The notes: generated by a model from the sequence alone, not told the origin. Positions 25,435-37,192 are shown, numbered from the stretch's first letter. The stretch: 64,000 nucleotides of DNA from Bordetella genomosp. 12 (GCF_002261355.1 NZ_NEVU01000001.1:868001-932000), one strand, 5' to 3'. Translations and numbers: made by a program.

Positions 25435-26082
25435 ATGCGAGATCAGATCAGCAAGCGCTTTGCGGTCGTCGGCGTGGTGGGAGCCATGCTATTGGCAGGC
25501 TGCGCCACGCAACAGCAAACGAATACGGCGGTGGGAACCGGCGCGGGCGCGGCGGTGGGCGCGGGCGTGGGGGCGCTGGTCGGGCACGGCAAGGGCGCGG
25601 CCATCGGGGCCGGCATCGGCGCGGTGGCCGGCGGCCTGATCGGCTACAACTGGAAGACCGTCAAGGAAGACGTCCAGCAATCGGGCGCCTCGTCGCTGGG
25701 TGTGGACGTGGTCGAAATGCCGGATGGATCGCTGAAGGTCAGCATTCCTTCCAATGTGTCTTTCGATACCGGACGCGCCAAGCTCAAGCCCGCGCTGCTG
25801 CCGGTGCTCGACAGTGTCGCCAAGTCGCTGGAGCAGCATCCCGAATTGCGCGTCAAGGCGGTGGGCCATACCGACAATACCGGCTCGGTGGCGACCAACC
25901 AGACGCTTTCGCAGCAGCGCGCCCAGGCCGTGGCGACCTATCTGTCGCGGCAGGGCGTGGCGGCTTCGCGCATCATGGTCGAGGGCCGGGCGGCCACCGA
26001 TCCGATCGGCGACAACAATACCGCCGAAGGGCGTGCGGCCAACCGCCGCGTCGAGATATACCTCTATGCCGTGAAGCAGTAG
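25435..26082 (+). CDS. OmpA-family outer-membrane lipoprotein with glycine zipper
   Basis: 215 aa from the ATG at 25435, which has GGAGG just upstream; an in-frame GTG at 25423 overlaps that site. A lipoprotein signal ends in LLAGC (Cys23). Next comes a glycine-zipper hydrophobic region (GTGAGAAVGAGVGALVGHGKGAA…, ~30-68). The C-terminal OmpA/Pal domain (~95-215) has SFDTGRAKLKP, GHTDNTGS and GRAANRRVEIYL, which bind peptidoglycan. It resembles YiaD-type proteins and probably tethers the outer membrane to the wall. Confidence 0.9.
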   Translation: MRDQISKRFAVVGVVGAMLLAGCATQQQTNTAVGTGAGAAVGAGVGALVGHGKGAAIGAGIGAVAGGLIGYNWKTVKEDVQQSGASSLGVDVVEMPDGSLKVSIPSNVSFDTGRAKLKPALLPVLDSVAKSLEQHPELRVKAVGHTDNTGSVATNQTLSQQRAQAVATYLSRQGVAASRIMVEGRAATDPIGDNNTAEGRAANRRVEIYLYAVKQ

Positions 26083-26133
26083 TATGGCCACGGGTCTGCT
26101 CGCAGGGCAGCAGACCCGTGCCGGAGGCCCCTC

Positions 26134-26457
26134 ATGACTCAACGATATCTGCGCATGGATCTGTCCATCGCGCGCGCGGCGCTGCCAGACTGGCAAGCGC
26201 ATCCCACCCGGCAGGCGCTGCAAAAGCGCTACCGATTCGATCATTTCAATGCGGCGTTCGGCTTCATGAGCCGGGTGGCGATGTTCGCCGAGAAGATCGA
26301 CCACCACCCGGAATGGACCAACGTCTATAACCGGGTGGATGTGATCCTGACCACGCACGATGCCGGTGGCGTGACCGAGCTGGACGTGCGCATGGCGCAA
26401 TTCATGGACGAGGCGGCCGCGCAGGCCGGGGCGAGCGGCCTGGCGATTCCGGCCTGA
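26134..26457 (+). CDS. phhB: Pterin-4a-carbinolamine dehydratase
   Basis: 107 aa, the normal length. The family motif is present: FKTFNEAF-type segment as [16 protein letters not shown], then [36 protein letters not shown], with the His-His-Pro-x-W catalytic centre. The enzyme dehydrates 4a-hydroxytetrahydropterin and can help phenylalanine hydroxylase, though no phhA lies nearby. CGGAGG precedes the ATG. Confidence 0.9.
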   Translation: MTQRYLRMDLSIARAALPDWQAHPTRQALQKRYRFDHFNAAFGFMSRVAMFAEKIDHHPEWTNVYNRVDVILTTHDAGGVTELDVRMAQFMDEAAAQAGASGLAIPA

Positions 26458-26463
26458 GCCGGG

Positions 26464-27189
26464 TCAGTTCACGCGCGCGCCGTCGGCGTTGCGCACGTAG
26501 TAGATGCGCATGGCGTGCTGGCGCTGTTGGCCATCGAGCACGCGGATGGTGACCGAGCGCGGGATAAAGCCATCGGGAGTCGGCAGCTTGCCCACGGCGT
26601 GGTCGTAGCGCGCGAGGTTCAGCGGGATGGGATCGGGGGTGATGCGATCGCGTCGGCCGTTGGGGTAATTGCCTTCGACGACCAGCTCGACGGTGCCCTG
26701 GAAGGGTTTGCCCGTGTCGGTGTCGCGCATGACCAGGACTTGATAGTCCAGCGCGCCGGGTTCGCGCTTGAAGCGCGCCGAGCGTACACCGATGTCGCCG
26801 CCGCGCGGATCGGGCGGCACGGCGTCCTGGAACAGGGTCAGTTCCTGGTTGAGGGCGTCGATGCGGCTGCGCGCCTGAGCCAGATCGGTGGTGAGCTGCT
26901 CGTGCGTGGATTTATTGCTGTCGCGCTGGGTGACGGCTTCATCGAGCTGGCTCTGCAGGCGTTGGCGATCCACGTTGGCCGCGCTCAGTTCGGTGTGCAG
27001 TTGTTCAGACTGCTCGACCGTCAGGCGCTGGGGGCCGTAATTGGCCTGCAGAAAGAGCACGCCGCCTGCGCCCAGGCCGATGCCGATAAAAAGCAATACC
27101 AGCCAGCGCGGCAGGCGGCGCGAGCGTTTTCCGGGTTGGTAGAGCGAAGGCCTGAATACCGGTTTTTGCGACCGTCCGAACATCCCCAT
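26464..27189 (-). CDS. Single-pass membrane protein with coiled coil (probably DUF6776)
   Basis: 241 aa. A basic N-terminus with one transmembrane helix at ~28-48 (WLVLLFIGIGLGAGGVLFL) is followed by a predicted coiled coil (~58-120: QSEQLHTELSAANVDRQRLQSQLDEAVTQR…) and a C-terminal beta-rich domain ending in IYYVRNADGARVN. This layout matches a conserved betaproteobacterial envelope protein of unknown function; the DUF number is from memory. It converges with phhB and follows murU on the same strand after 142 bases. Confidence 0.7.
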   Translation of the reverse strand: MGMFGRSQKPVFRPSLYQPGKRSRRLPRWLVLLFIGIGLGAGGVLFLQANYGPQRLTVEQSEQLHTELSAANVDRQRLQSQLDEAVTQRDSNKSTHEQLTTDLAQARSRIDALNQELTLFQDAVPPDPRGGDIGVRSARFKREPGALDYQVLVMRDTDTGKPFQGTVELVVEGNYPNGRRDRITPDPIPLNLARYDHAVGKLPTPDGFIPRSVTIRVLDGQQRQHAMRIYYVRNADGARVN

Positions 27190-27272
27190 GCGAGCTGAAT
27201 TCCTATAGCGGGTGTAATGCGTGGCGCCAGGCGCCTGCTAGCCAAAACGACAGAGGATACCGCGAGTGTCTG

Positions 27273-27288
27273 CCGGGATGCGTCCCGG
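27273..27288 (-). terminator. Hairpin downstream of murU
   Basis: CCGGGA-TGCG-TCCCGG has 6-bp arms, about 44 bases beyond the murU stop on the minus strand. No U-tract; a weak terminator or a processing site before the membrane-protein gene. Confidence 0.3.
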
Positions 27289-27331
27289 ACAACTCTGGTT
27301 TCCTCCGTTGATAACGTGAAATATGCGACGG

Positions 27332-29079
<1,748 letters not shown>

Positions 29080-29103
29080 TTGGGTGGACGGGCGGCTCCC
29101 GGA

Positions 29104-29122
29104 CCGGGGCGCCCAGCCCCGG
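29104..29122. repeat. GC hairpin in the amgK-lptD divergent region
   Basis: CCGGGGC-GCCCA-GCCCCGG is a perfect 7-bp stem with a 5-base loop between the amgK start and the putative lptD promoter. Function unknown. Confidence 0.3.
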
Positions 29123-29130
29123 GCGATCCG

Positions 29131-29161
29131 GGAAACCGGGTCGGCGAGGCTTCTCTATAAT
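29131..29161 (+). promoter_or_regulatory. lptD: Candidate lptD promoter, sigma-E-like or sigma-70 extended
   Basis: GGAAACC (29131-29137) and TCTCTA (29152-29157) are spaced like a sigma-E promoter, which drives lptD in enterobacteria. The same stretch ends in a perfect TATAAT (29156-29161), but no good -35 lies 17 bases upstream of it. Start 29232 is 71 bases downstream. Confidence 0.35.
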
Positions 29162-29231
29162 ACCGGGTCAATCCAGCGTCCGCCCGGGGCTGGCAGGTCC
29201 TCACAGACACAGGTTGGTTTTTCTCGTGCAT

Positions 29232-31637
29232 ATGATCAGGTGGTTGATCCTCTCCGCTCTCAGCGCCGCCGGGGCCGCTCAGGCTCAAGGCAGCCAGGAT
29301 GTCGCCCCTGCCCAGACGGCAAGCTCGTCCGCGAGCACGCCAGCCAGCGCTGCCGGGGATGCCGCCCAGGAAATGCCCGGCCTGCGCATCTCGCCGGGCC
29401 TGCGGGTACGCCACTTTCCCGACGATCAGATCCCCGCCTATCTCGAGGCCGACGACGTCGCCGGCGACCCCTCTTCGGAGATCACGCTCAAGGGCAACGC
29501 CCAGGTGCGGCGGGTCGACGGCGTGGTCAAGGGCGACAGCATTCATTACAGCAACGAGACCGGCGATGTGGACGTCAAGGGCAATGCGCGCATCATGCGC
29601 GACGCCACGCTGGTGACGGGGCCGGCTGCCCGGCTCAACATGAATACCTATAGCGGCGAGATCGACCAGCCGAATTTCTGGATCGGCGCCAGCGGCGGCA
29701 CGGCGCGCGCCGATCATGCCGATATTTTCAGCCGCTCGCAGATGCGCCTGACCCAGGTGACCTACAGCGGCTGCCCTTGCGAGAAGCCGTCCTGGTATAT
29801 CAAGGCGAATACGGTCGATCTGGATTTCGACGAAAACGAAGGCGTGGCGCGCAACGGGGTGCTCTATTTCAAGGACGTGCCCATTCTGGCGTCGCCCTAC
29901 CTGACCTTCCCCATCCGCAAGGAGCGCAAATCCGGCTTCCTGCTGCCGACCTACGGTTCGTCGAGCAAGACCGGCCTGGATATTTCGGTTCCGTACTATT
30001 TCAACCTGGCGCCCAATTACGACGCCACGCTGATCACGCGCTATATGGGCAAGCGGGGTCTGCAGTTGGGCGGCGAAGGGCGCTACCTGGGCGAGAGCTA
30101 TGTCGGCTCGGTGTCGGGCACCTACCTGCCCAGCGACCGCGATGCCGGCTTTGACCGCTATATGTACCGCCTGACGCACCGGCAGTTCTTCGGCGGCGGT
30201 TTCTACGCCGACTGGGACATCAACGGCGTGTCCGACAACAACTACTATCGCGACATGACCACGCTGGGCCTGAACACGGCCTCGACGACCTATCTGCCGC
30301 GCCAGGCGCGGGTGGGCTGGTCGTCCAGCTATTGGCAAAGCTATGTGCAGGTCTACAAGTACCGCACGCTGCAGGATCCCGACGCGCCCATCGCGCCGCC
30401 GTATGACAAGGAGCCCGAGATCTTCCTGCAGGGCGCGCGCTACGACTGGAACGGCTTCGACGTGCGCATGGATTCCACGGCCGTGCGCTTCCGGCGCCCC
30501 TTGTTCGAAGGCACCCGGCTGGGCCAGGAAGGCGAACGCCTGCAGGCTTACCCGACGATTTCCTATCCCATCGTGCGGGCCGGCTGGTACATCACGCCCA
30601 AGGTCGGCGTGAACTACACGCAGTATCACACCTCCTGGTTCAACACCGACTGGAACAAACTGGGCAGCCTGTCGCCTTACCAGGCCACCGAATCGCGCAC
30701 AGTGCCGATCTTCTCGGTCGACGCCGGCATGACGTTCGAGCGGCCCACCACGCTGTTCGGCAAAGAGTCCACCCAGACGCTGGAGCCGCGCCTGTACTAC
30801 CTGCGCGTGCCGTACCGCAACCAGGATGCGCTGCCCGTCTACGACACCAGCCTGTCCGATTTCAGTTTCGAGCAGGCCTTCCAGGAAAACGTCTACACCG
30901 GCGGCTGGGACCGTATCGCCAACGCCAATCAGTTGACTGCGGCGTTGACCACGCGCTGGCTGGACGCCAACACCGGCTTCCAGCGCGTGGCCCTGTCGGT
31001 CGCGCAACGCCTGTATTTCGAGGACCAGCGCGTCACGCTGCCCGGCGAGACGCCGCGCGAGAATGTGCGTTCGGACTTCCTGGTCGGCGCCAGCGCGTCC
31101 TTGACCGACACCCTGACGACCGACCTGGCCGCGCAGTACAACCCCTACGACAACAACTGGTCGCGCGGCCTGGTGAGCGCGCGCTGGTCGCCGCAGCGCC
31201 AGACGACGGTGGCCGTGGCCTATCGTTATCAGCGCGATCCGATCAACAATATTTCCTATGCGCCGCGTGGCCAGAATCAGGTCACGCTGGCGTTGCAATG
31301 GCCCTTTACCAACCGTTGGTACGGCGTGGGCCGTATCGACTACGCCATCAAGTCCGATCCGGGCACGGTGGTGGGCGCCTCCGACGGCCCGCGCGTGACG
31401 CAGGCCATCGCGGGGGTGGAGTACAAGGGTGATTGCTGCTGGACCGGCCGCATGGTCTTCCAGCGCTATGCCGTGGCGGCCAATGACACCAATACGGCGA
31501 TTTTCTTCCAGCTCGAGTTGACCGGGCTGGGTGCTTTGGGGACCGATCCCCTCAAGCTGCTCGATAAGAGCATTCCGGGCTATCAGCCGGTTTCGCAGCC
31601 TGCCGCGGCAGGCACGACATTTGAAAGGTATGAATGA
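29232..31637 (+). CDS. lptD: LPS-assembly outer-membrane protein LptD
   Basis: 801 aa from the ATG at 29232 (a GTG six bases earlier is also possible). Signal peptide to about residue 18, an OstA/LptA-like N-terminal domain (~55-170), then the LptD beta-barrel. The paired cysteines that form the LptD disulfides are visible: CPC early in the chain (YSGCPCEK) and CC near the end (KGDCCWTGR). It inserts LPS into the outer leaflet with LptE. surA starts inside its stop codon. Confidence 0.95.
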   Translation: MIRWLILSALSAAGAAQAQGSQDVAPAQTASSSASTPASAAGDAAQEMPGLRISPGLRVRHFPDDQIPAYLEADDVAGDPSSEITLKGNAQVRRVDGVVKGDSIHYSNETGDVDVKGNARIMRDATLVTGPAARLNMNTYSGEIDQPNFWIGASGGTARADHADIFSRSQMRLTQVTYSGCPCEKPSWYIKANTVDLDFDENEGVARNGVLYFKDVPILASPYLTFPIRKERKSGFLLPTYGSSSKTGLDISVPYYFNLAPNYDATLITRYMGKRGLQLGGEGRYLGESYVGSVSGTYLPSDRDAGFDRYMYRLTHRQFFGGGFYADWDINGVSDNNYYRDMTTLGLNTASTTYLPRQARVGWSSSYWQSYVQVYKYRTLQDPDAPIAPPYDKEPEIFLQGARYDWNGFDVRMDSTAVRFRRPLFEGTRLGQEGERLQAYPTISYPIVRAGWYITPKVGVNYTQYHTSWFNTDWNKLGSLSPYQATESRTVPIFSVDAGMTFERPTTLFGKESTQTLEPRLYYLRVPYRNQDALPVYDTSLSDFSFEQAFQENVYTGGWDRIANANQLTAALTTRWLDANTGFQRVALSVAQRLYFEDQRVTLPGETPRENVRSDFLVGASASLTDTLTTDLAAQYNPYDNNWSRGLVSARWSPQRQTTVAVAYRYQRDPINNISYAPRGQNQVTLALQWPFTNRWYGVGRIDYAIKSDPGTVVGASDGPRVTQAIAGVEYKGDCCWTGRMVFQRYAVAANDTNTAIFFQLELTGLGALGTDPLKLLDKSIPGYQPVSQPAAAGTTFERYE

Positions 31638-33181
31638 TGCGTAGGTTGCACTCGTCGCGCCGTTTTCGCGGCAGCCTTCTGGCGTTGGCCTTGGGCCTGG
31701 CCATGCCTCTGGCCCATGCAGCAGATAAAGCGGGGGCGGCCAAGCCGGCGCCCGCCAAGGCGCCTGCAGCGTCGTCCGAGCAGTTCGTCGATGGCATTGC
31801 CGCCATCGTCAACAAGGATGTCATCACGATGCGCGAGGTGCAGGAAGGCACCGCGCGCGCCAAGGTGGATCTGAAGCACCGCGGCATCCAGTTGCCCGAC
31901 GACCGGACGCTGCAAAAGCAGGTGCTGCAACGCCTGATCTTCGAGCGCCTGGAGCGCCAGGAAGCCGATCGTCTTGGCATCCGCGTGGATGACAACCAGG
32001 TCAACCAGGCCATCAACATGGTGGCCACCCGCAACAAGATCACGCAACAGCAGCTGCGCGCCGAAGTCGAGAAAAGCGGCGTGAGCTGGGATGAGTACCG
32101 CAAGTCGCTGCGCGATGAAATCCGCTCCGACCGCCTGCGCCAGCGCACCATCGACAACCACATCGTCATCACCGACGCCGAGGTGGACGCCTACCTGAAG
32201 GATCAGGCGCGCAACCCGGCCCTGCAGCGCGAAGCCGCCCAGGCGGCGCAACCGGCGGCCGAACCCGCGCCGCAGGATGCGCAGCCGCAAGCCAGCGGTC
32301 CGGTTCAGATCGCCTTGGCCCAGATCCTGGTGCGTGTGCCCGAGGGCTCGTCGCCCGAGACCGTCGCCAGCCTGCGCAAGAAGGCCGAGGACGTGCTGGC
32401 TCGCCTCAAGCGCGGCGATGACTTCGCCAGCGTGGCCGCGGCGGCCTCCGATGGCCCCGAGGCCCTGCAGGGCGGCGTCATGGGCGCGCGCACGCTGGAT
32501 GGCTGGCCGGATCTCTTCGTCAAGGCCGTGCAGGGCGTGCCCGCCGGCCAGGTCAGCGGCATCGTGCAGTCCGGCAACGGCTTTCACATCCTGAAGGTGC
32601 TGCAACGCACCGATGGCCGCGCGCCGGCGCGTTCGCCGCAGCGCGCCGCCCCGGCGCCCGCTCCCGCCGCGCAGGCCGCCAGCCCGCGCGCACCGCAAGG
32701 CCCGGTGCGCGTGACGCAAACGCATACCCGTCATATCCTCATCAAGACGTCCACCGTCATGAGCGACGATCAGGCGCGCCAGCGTCTGGAGCAGGTGCGC
32801 CAGCGCCTGATCTCGGGCGGCGCCAAGTTCGAGGACATGGCGCGCCAGTATTCGCAGGACGCCACCGCGCCGCAAGGCGGCGATCTGGGCTGGGTCAATC
32901 CGGGCGAGATGGTGCCTTCCTTCGAGGCCGCGATGAACTCGCTCAAGCCGGGCGAGGTCAGCCAGCCCATCGAGTCGCCTTTCGGCTGGCACCTGGTCCA
33001 GGTGCTGGAGCGCCGCGAGAAGGACGTCAGCGACGAGGTCCAGCGCATGCAGGCTCGCCAGACGCTGTTCGAGCGCCGCGCCGGCCCCGCTTTCGAGGAT
33101 TGGATGGAGCAACTGCGCGGTCAGGCTTTCATCGACAATCGCCTGGAAAAGCAGGATCGCATCGAGCAGAACAACCGCTGA
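31634..33181 (+). CDS. surA: Periplasmic peptidyl-prolyl isomerase/chaperone SurA
   Basis: 515 aa; start ATG 31634 overlaps the lptD stop (a second ATG at 31637 is equally possible). Signal peptide ending at AHA near residue 29, SurA N-terminal chaperone domain ([19 protein letters not shown]…), then two parvulin domains (beginning near [13 protein letters not shown] and [11 protein letters not shown]) joined by an unusually long Ala/Pro/Gln-rich linker. It folds outer-membrane proteins, LptD in particular, which explains the coupling. The chain is longer than E. coli SurA (~430 aa). Confidence 0.94.
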   Translation: MMRRLHSSRRFRGSLLALALGLAMPLAHAADKAGAAKPAPAKAPAASSEQFVDGIAAIVNKDVITMREVQEGTARAKVDLKHRGIQLPDDRTLQKQVLQRLIFERLERQEADRLGIRVDDNQVNQAINMVATRNKITQQQLRAEVEKSGVSWDEYRKSLRDEIRSDRLRQRTIDNHIVITDAEVDAYLKDQARNPALQREAAQAAQPAAEPAPQDAQPQASGPVQIALAQILVRVPEGSSPETVASLRKKAEDVLARLKRGDDFASVAAAASDGPEALQGGVMGARTLDGWPDLFVKAVQGVPAGQVSGIVQSGNGFHILKVLQRTDGRAPARSPQRAAPAPAPAAQAASPRAPQGPVRVTQTHTRHILIKTSTVMSDDQARQRLEQVRQRLISGGAKFEDMARQYSQDATAPQGGDLGWVNPGEMVPSFEAAMNSLKPGEVSQPIESPFGWHLVQVLERREKDVSDEVQRMQARQTLFERRAGPAFEDWMEQLRGQAFIDNRLEKQDRIEQNNR

Positions 33182-33194
33182 GTACGGAAGCACC

Positions 33195-33983
33195 ATGTCG
33201 CAACACCAGGCGCGCAAGCGCTTTGGCCAACACTTTCTCACCGACGAGAGCGTGGTCGAGTCCATCGTGCGGGCCATCGCGCCCGCGCGCGACGACGCCG
33301 TGGTCGAGATCGGCCCCGGGCTGTCGGCCCTGACCGCTCCCTTGCTGGAGCGTCTGGACAAGCTGTCCGTGGTTGAAATCGACCGCGATCTCGCTGCCCG
33401 CCTGCGCAAGAAGTATCCGCCCGAGCGTCTTGCGGTGGTCGAGGCCGATGCCCTGACGGTGGATTTCGGCCAGTTCGGGGCAGGGATGCGGGTGGTCGGC
33501 AATCTGCCGTACAACATCTCCAGCCCTTTGCTGTTTCATCTGATGGGCGCGGCGGACCTGGTGCGCGATCAGCATTTCATGCTGCAGCGCGAGGTCATCG
33601 ATCGTATGGTGGCCGAGCCGGGCACCGCCGACTACGGCCGGCTGTCGGTCATGCTGCAGTCGCGCTACCGCATGGAAAAGCTTTTCGATGTGCCGCCCGA
33701 AGCGTTTGATCCGCCGCCGCGCGTGGTCTCGGCAGTGGTGCGCATGGTGCCGCTGGGCGAGGCGCGTCCGCGTCCGGTCAGCGCCGCGGCCTTCGAGGCC
33801 GTGGTGGCGCGTGCGTTTTCGCAGCGCCGCAAGATGCTGCGTCGCGGCTTGGGCGATTGGGCTGCCCACGTGCCCTGGGAAGCGCTCGGCGTGCCGCCCA
33901 CGGCGCGCGCCGAAGAGATCGGCGTGGCGCAGTTCATCGGCCTGACCGATGCGCTGGTGGCCGCCGGCGTGATCAAGGCCTGA
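33195..33983 (+). CDS. ksgA: 16S rRNA A1518/A1519 dimethyltransferase
   Basis: 262 aa. [15 protein letters not shown] at the N-terminus, SAM motif [10 protein letters not shown] and the catalytic [11 protein letters not shown], all diagnostic of RsmA/KsgA. It follows surA by only 13 bases, with no pdxA between them as there is in E. coli, and converges on the thioesterase gene with a 27-base gap. Confidence 0.95.
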   Translation: MSQHQARKRFGQHFLTDESVVESIVRAIAPARDDAVVEIGPGLSALTAPLLERLDKLSVVEIDRDLAARLRKKYPPERLAVVEADALTVDFGQFGAGMRVVGNLPYNISSPLLFHLMGAADLVRDQHFMLQREVIDRMVAEPGTADYGRLSVMLQSRYRMEKLFDVPPEAFDPPPRVVSAVVRMVPLGEARPRPVSAAAFEAVVARAFSQRRKMLRRGLGDWAAHVPWEALGVPPTARAEEIGVAQFIGLTDALVAAGVIKA

Positions 33984-34010
33984 GCCCGAGCGCTGGCTCC
34001 GCCGGCGGGG

Positions 34011-34490
34011 CTAGCCGTGCGCCGGCTTGAGCGGCAGGATGCGCCGGTAGCCGACGGGCAGCGGCACGCGGCCGTGCGCGTCGGTGATGGCTGCCAGCCT
34101 GGCGGCCAGATCGGGGGCGAAAGGCCGGGCCCGGCGCAGACGCAGATCCACATGCAGCGAGAGCTGCTCCATCGTGGCGGCGAGATAGTTCTCGCGCGTC
34201 TGCCAGAGCTCCATCAGGCACAGCAGCCGCTTGTCATCGGTTTGCAGCAGGCGCAGCCTGAGTGTCAGCGGGTCCGCCTCGAGCACCTCGCGCAGATAGG
34301 CGACCTGGATATTCATCGTATAGATCCCGCAGCCGCTGGTCTGGGTGTAGTCCAGGCCCACGCCCAACTGACCCAATAGCTCGAAGCCCAGACGATCGAA
34401 GACGCCCACGTAGTGGGCGGCGTTCATGTGGCCGTAGGCGTCGATCCAGGCGGGTTCGACGTGCAGGGTCGTGCAGGGCAGATCCGTCAT
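34011..34490 (-). CDS. Hotdog-fold acyl-CoA thioesterase (YbgC/4HBT type)
   Basis: 159 aa from the ATG at 34490, preceded by GAGGAC; the longer open frame over the glycerate kinase is a shadow. The 4HBT motif DAYGHMNAAHYVGVFDRLGFELL near residues 17-39 holds the catalytic Asp and the following helix. Substrate unknown. It lies 17 bases after the glycerate kinase stop on the same strand, so the two may be cotranscribed although no functional link is evident. Confidence 0.82.
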   Translation of the reverse strand: MTDLPCTTLHVEPAWIDAYGHMNAAHYVGVFDRLGFELLGQLGVGLDYTQTSGCGIYTMNIQVAYLREVLEADPLTLRLRLLQTDDKRLLCLMELWQTRENYLAATMEQLSLHVDLRLRRARPFAPDLAARLAAITDAHGRVPLPVGYRRILPLKPAHG

Positions 34491-34507
34491 GCGTGTCCTC
34501 GGGGGCG

Positions 34508-35650
34508 TTACAGACGGCGCCGCGCGGCGGCCATCCACAGTTGCATGATGTCGCGCGCGCGTGCGGCGAGGTAGTCGCCGGCGTGCGCCAGGGCGTGGTC
34601 CAGCGTGTGCGGGCCCGGCATCAGGCTGAAGGCGGCGGTGATGCCCGCCGGATGCAGCGCTTCGTAGCCGTCGCCCAACGAGCCGGCCAGCGCCACGACC
34701 GGCACGCCGGCTTGCTGCGCCAGGCGCGCCACGCCAGCCGGCGTCTTGCCGCGCAGGGTCTGCGCATCCATGCGCCCTTCGCCGGTGAAGGCCAGGGTGG
34801 CGCCTTGCAAGGCTTGTGCCAGTCCGCCCAATTCGGCTACCAGTTCGACGCCAGGCCGAAAGCGCGCGCGCAGAAAGGCATGCGCGGCAAATCCCAGCCC
34901 GCCCGCCGCGCCCGCGCCGGCGGCGTCGCGGTGGTCCTGGCCCAGCGTCTGATGGGCGACGTCGGCCAGGCGGCCCAGCGCGGCATCCAGTTGCCGCACC
35001 TGCGGCGCGCTGGCGCCTTTCTGGGGGCCGAACACCGAGGCCGCGCCCTGCGGGCCACAGAGCGGGTTGTCGACATCGCAGGCGACCTGCACGTCGAGAT
35101 CGGCCAGGCGGGCATCCAGCGTGCTCAGGTCGATACGCGCCAGGGCTTGCAGCGCCGCGCCGCCGGGCGCCAGCGCATTGCCCTGCGCATCCAGAAAGCG
35201 CGCGCCTAGCGCGCGCAACATGCCGCTGCCGCCATCGGTGGTGGCCGAACCGCCCAGTCCGAGAATGAGCTTGCGCGCGCCGGCATCGAGGGCGGCCAGA
35301 ATCAGTTCGCCGACACCGCCGGTGTCGGCCGCCAGGGGATCGCGTTGCGGCGCGGGGATGCCTTCCAGACCCGCCGCCGAGGCCATCTCGATCACGGCCG
35401 TGCCGTCGTCGAGCCAGCCCCATTGCGCCTGCGTGCTGCGGCCCAAGGCATCGTGCACCTGGCTCTGGCGGGCCTGGCCGCCGGTGGCGGCCAGGACGGC
35501 GTCGACCGTGCCCTCGCCGCCGTCGGCCATGGGCACGCATACGGTGTGCGCGCCGGGGCAGGCCTGCTTGACCCCGCGCTCGATGGCGCGCACCGCCTCG
35601 GCGGCGCTGAGGCTTTCCTTGAACGAATCCGGGGCGATGACGATCTTCAC
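34508..35650 (-). CDS. glxK: Glycerate kinase (GlxK/GarK family)
   Basis: 380 aa from a GTG at 35650 with AGGAG ten bases upstream. The N-terminal IAPDSFKESLSAAEAV and the later MADGGEGTVDAV, LGLGGSATTDGG and TGEGRMDAQT motifs are those of family I glycerate kinases, which form 2-phosphoglycerate from D-glycerate at the end of the glyoxylate/tartronate route. It is divergent from pyruvate kinase across 87 bases, consistent with feeding 2-phosphoglycerate into lower glycolysis. Confidence 0.92.
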   Translation of the reverse strand: MKIVIAPDSFKESLSAAEAVRAIERGVKQACPGAHTVCVPMADGGEGTVDAVLAATGGQARQSQVHDALGRSTQAQWGWLDDGTAVIEMASAAGLEGIPAPQRDPLAADTGGVGELILAALDAGARKLILGLGGSATTDGGSGMLRALGARFLDAQGNALAPGGAALQALARIDLSTLDARLADLDVQVACDVDNPLCGPQGAASVFGPQKGASAPQVRQLDAALGRLADVAHQTLGQDHRDAAGAGAAGGLGFAAHAFLRARFRPGVELVAELGGLAQALQGATLAFTGEGRMDAQTLRGKTPAGVARLAQQAGVPVVALAGSLGDGYEALHPAGITAAFSLMPGPHTLDHALAHAGDYLAARARDIMQLWMAAARRRL

Positions 35651-35737
35651 GGCGCGCAGCTCCTGTGTCGCGGCAAGCGGCCATGATACCCGTGCGCACC
35701 GCGGCGGCGTACCATAGGGTTTCCTGAGGATTATTCC

Positions 35738-37192
35738 GTGAGCGTGTTCATGCCTGTATTGCGCCGCACCAAAATTGTCGCCACCCTGGGCCCCGCCAGC
35801 TCCACGCCGCAGATGATCGGCGCACTGATCGATGCGGGCATGGACGTGGCCCGGTTGAACTTCTCGCATGGCAGCGCCGACGACCATCGCGAGCGCGCGC
35901 GCACCATACGCAAACTGGCTGCCGAACGCGGCCGCTTCGTCGCCATCATGGGCGACTTGCAAGGCCCGAAGATCCGCATTGCGCGCTTTGCCGACAAGCA
36001 GGTCACGCTCGAGGTGGGGCAGCCGTTCACGCTGTCGCGCACCCATCCCAAGGAGGCCGGCAACGCTTCCGTGGTGGGGATCGATTTCCCCGAGCTGGTG
36101 CATGACTGCCGGCCCGGGGATGAGCTGCTGCTCGACGACGGCCGCATCGTGCTGCAGGTCGAGCGGGTGGAGGGCGATGAGGTCCACACCACGGTGACCG
36201 TGGGCGGCGCGCTATCGAACAACAAGGGCATCAATCGCCGCGGAGGCGGGATTTCCGCGCCGAGCCTGACCGACAAGGATCGCGAGGACATCCGTCTGGC
36301 CGCCGAGCTGGCGCTGGACTATGTGGCCGTGTCGTTCCCGCGCTATGGGCATGATATCGACGAGGCGCGCGCGCTGGTGCGCGCCGCCGGCAGCGAAGCC
36401 TGGATCATCGCCAAGATCGAGCGCGCCGAGGCCGTGGCCGATGACGAGGCGCTGGATGCGCTCATCCGCGCCAGTGACGGCGTGATGGTGGCGCGCGGCG
36501 ATCTGGGCGTGGAAGTGGGCGATGCCGAGCTCGTGGGCATCCAGAAGCGCATCATCCAGCACGCCCGCACCCTGAACAAACTCGTCATCACCGCCACGCA
36601 GATGATGGAGTCCATGATCTCCAGCCCCATGCCTACGCGCGCCGAGGTCTCGGACGTGGCCAATGCGGTGCTCGACTACACCGACGCCGTGATGCTGTCG
36701 GCCGAAAGCGCGTCCGGGCAGTATCCGGTGCAGGCCGTGCAGGCCATGGCCCGTATTTGCCTGGGCGCGGAAAAGCACCCGACGACCACGCATTCGCATC
36801 ACCGCCTGGGCGAAACCTTCACGCGCTGCGACGAAACGATCGCGCTGGCGGCCATGTATGCGGCCAACCATTTTCCCGGCGTCAAGGCCATCATCGCCTT
36901 GACTGAAAGCGGGCATACGCCGCTCATCATGTCGCGCATCCGTTCGGGCGTGCCCATCTATTGCTACAGCCCGCATCCTTTGACGCAGAACCGCGCGGTG
37001 CTGTTCCGGGGCGTGTACACCGTGCCGTTCGCGCCGGCCGACTACGAGCCGGCGGCCTTGAGCGATGCGGCCGTCGATGAGCTCAAGCGGCGCGGCCGCG
37101 TGGCCCCGGGCGATTGGATCATCCTGACCAAAGGAGATTTCTATCGCGACAGCGGCGGCACCAACGGCATGAAAATCCTCCGCGTGGAGTGA
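35738..37192 (+). CDS. pykA: Pyruvate kinase
   Basis: 484 aa from a GTG at 35738 that has TGAGGA eight bases upstream. RRTKIVATLGPASS and LNFSHGSADDH at the N-terminus, then the active-site IAKIERAEA region and MVARGDLGVEVG, with the helix VITATQMMESMISSPMPTRAEVSDVANAV. Makes pyruvate and ATP from phosphoenolpyruvate. Its stop codon abuts the stop of the convergent gene (TGATCA), leaving no spacer. Confidence 0.95.
   Translation: MSVFMPVLRRTKIVATLGPASSTPQMIGALIDAGMDVARLNFSHGSADDHRERARTIRKLAAERGRFVAIMGDLQGPKIRIARFADKQVTLEVGQPFTLSRTHPKEAGNASVVGIDFPELVHDCRPGDELLLDDGRIVLQVERVEGDEVHTTVTVGGALSNNKGINRRGGGISAPSLTDKDREDIRLAAELALDYVAVSFPRYGHDIDEARALVRAAGSEAWIIAKIERAEAVADDEALDALIRASDGVMVARGDLGVEVGDAELVGIQKRIIQHARTLNKLVITATQMMESMISSPMPTRAEVSDVANAVLDYTDAVMLSAESASGQYPVQAVQAMARICLGAEKHPTTTHSHHRLGETFTRCDETIALAAMYAANHFPGVKAIIALTESGHTPLIMSRIRSGVPIYCYSPHPLTQNRAVLFRGVYTVPFAPADYEPAALSDAAVDELKRRGRVAPGDWIILTKGDFYRDSGGTNGMKILRVE

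Noticed and set aside
25385-26330. Alternative longer frame overlapping the OmpA-type lipoprotein gene
   Set aside because: Gly/Arg-rich shadow; the lipoprotein frame has a signal peptide, lipobox and OmpA domain.
35651-36187. N-terminal extension of glycerate kinase
   Set aside because: The extension is antisense to pykA. The conserved family N-terminus begins at the GTG at 35650.
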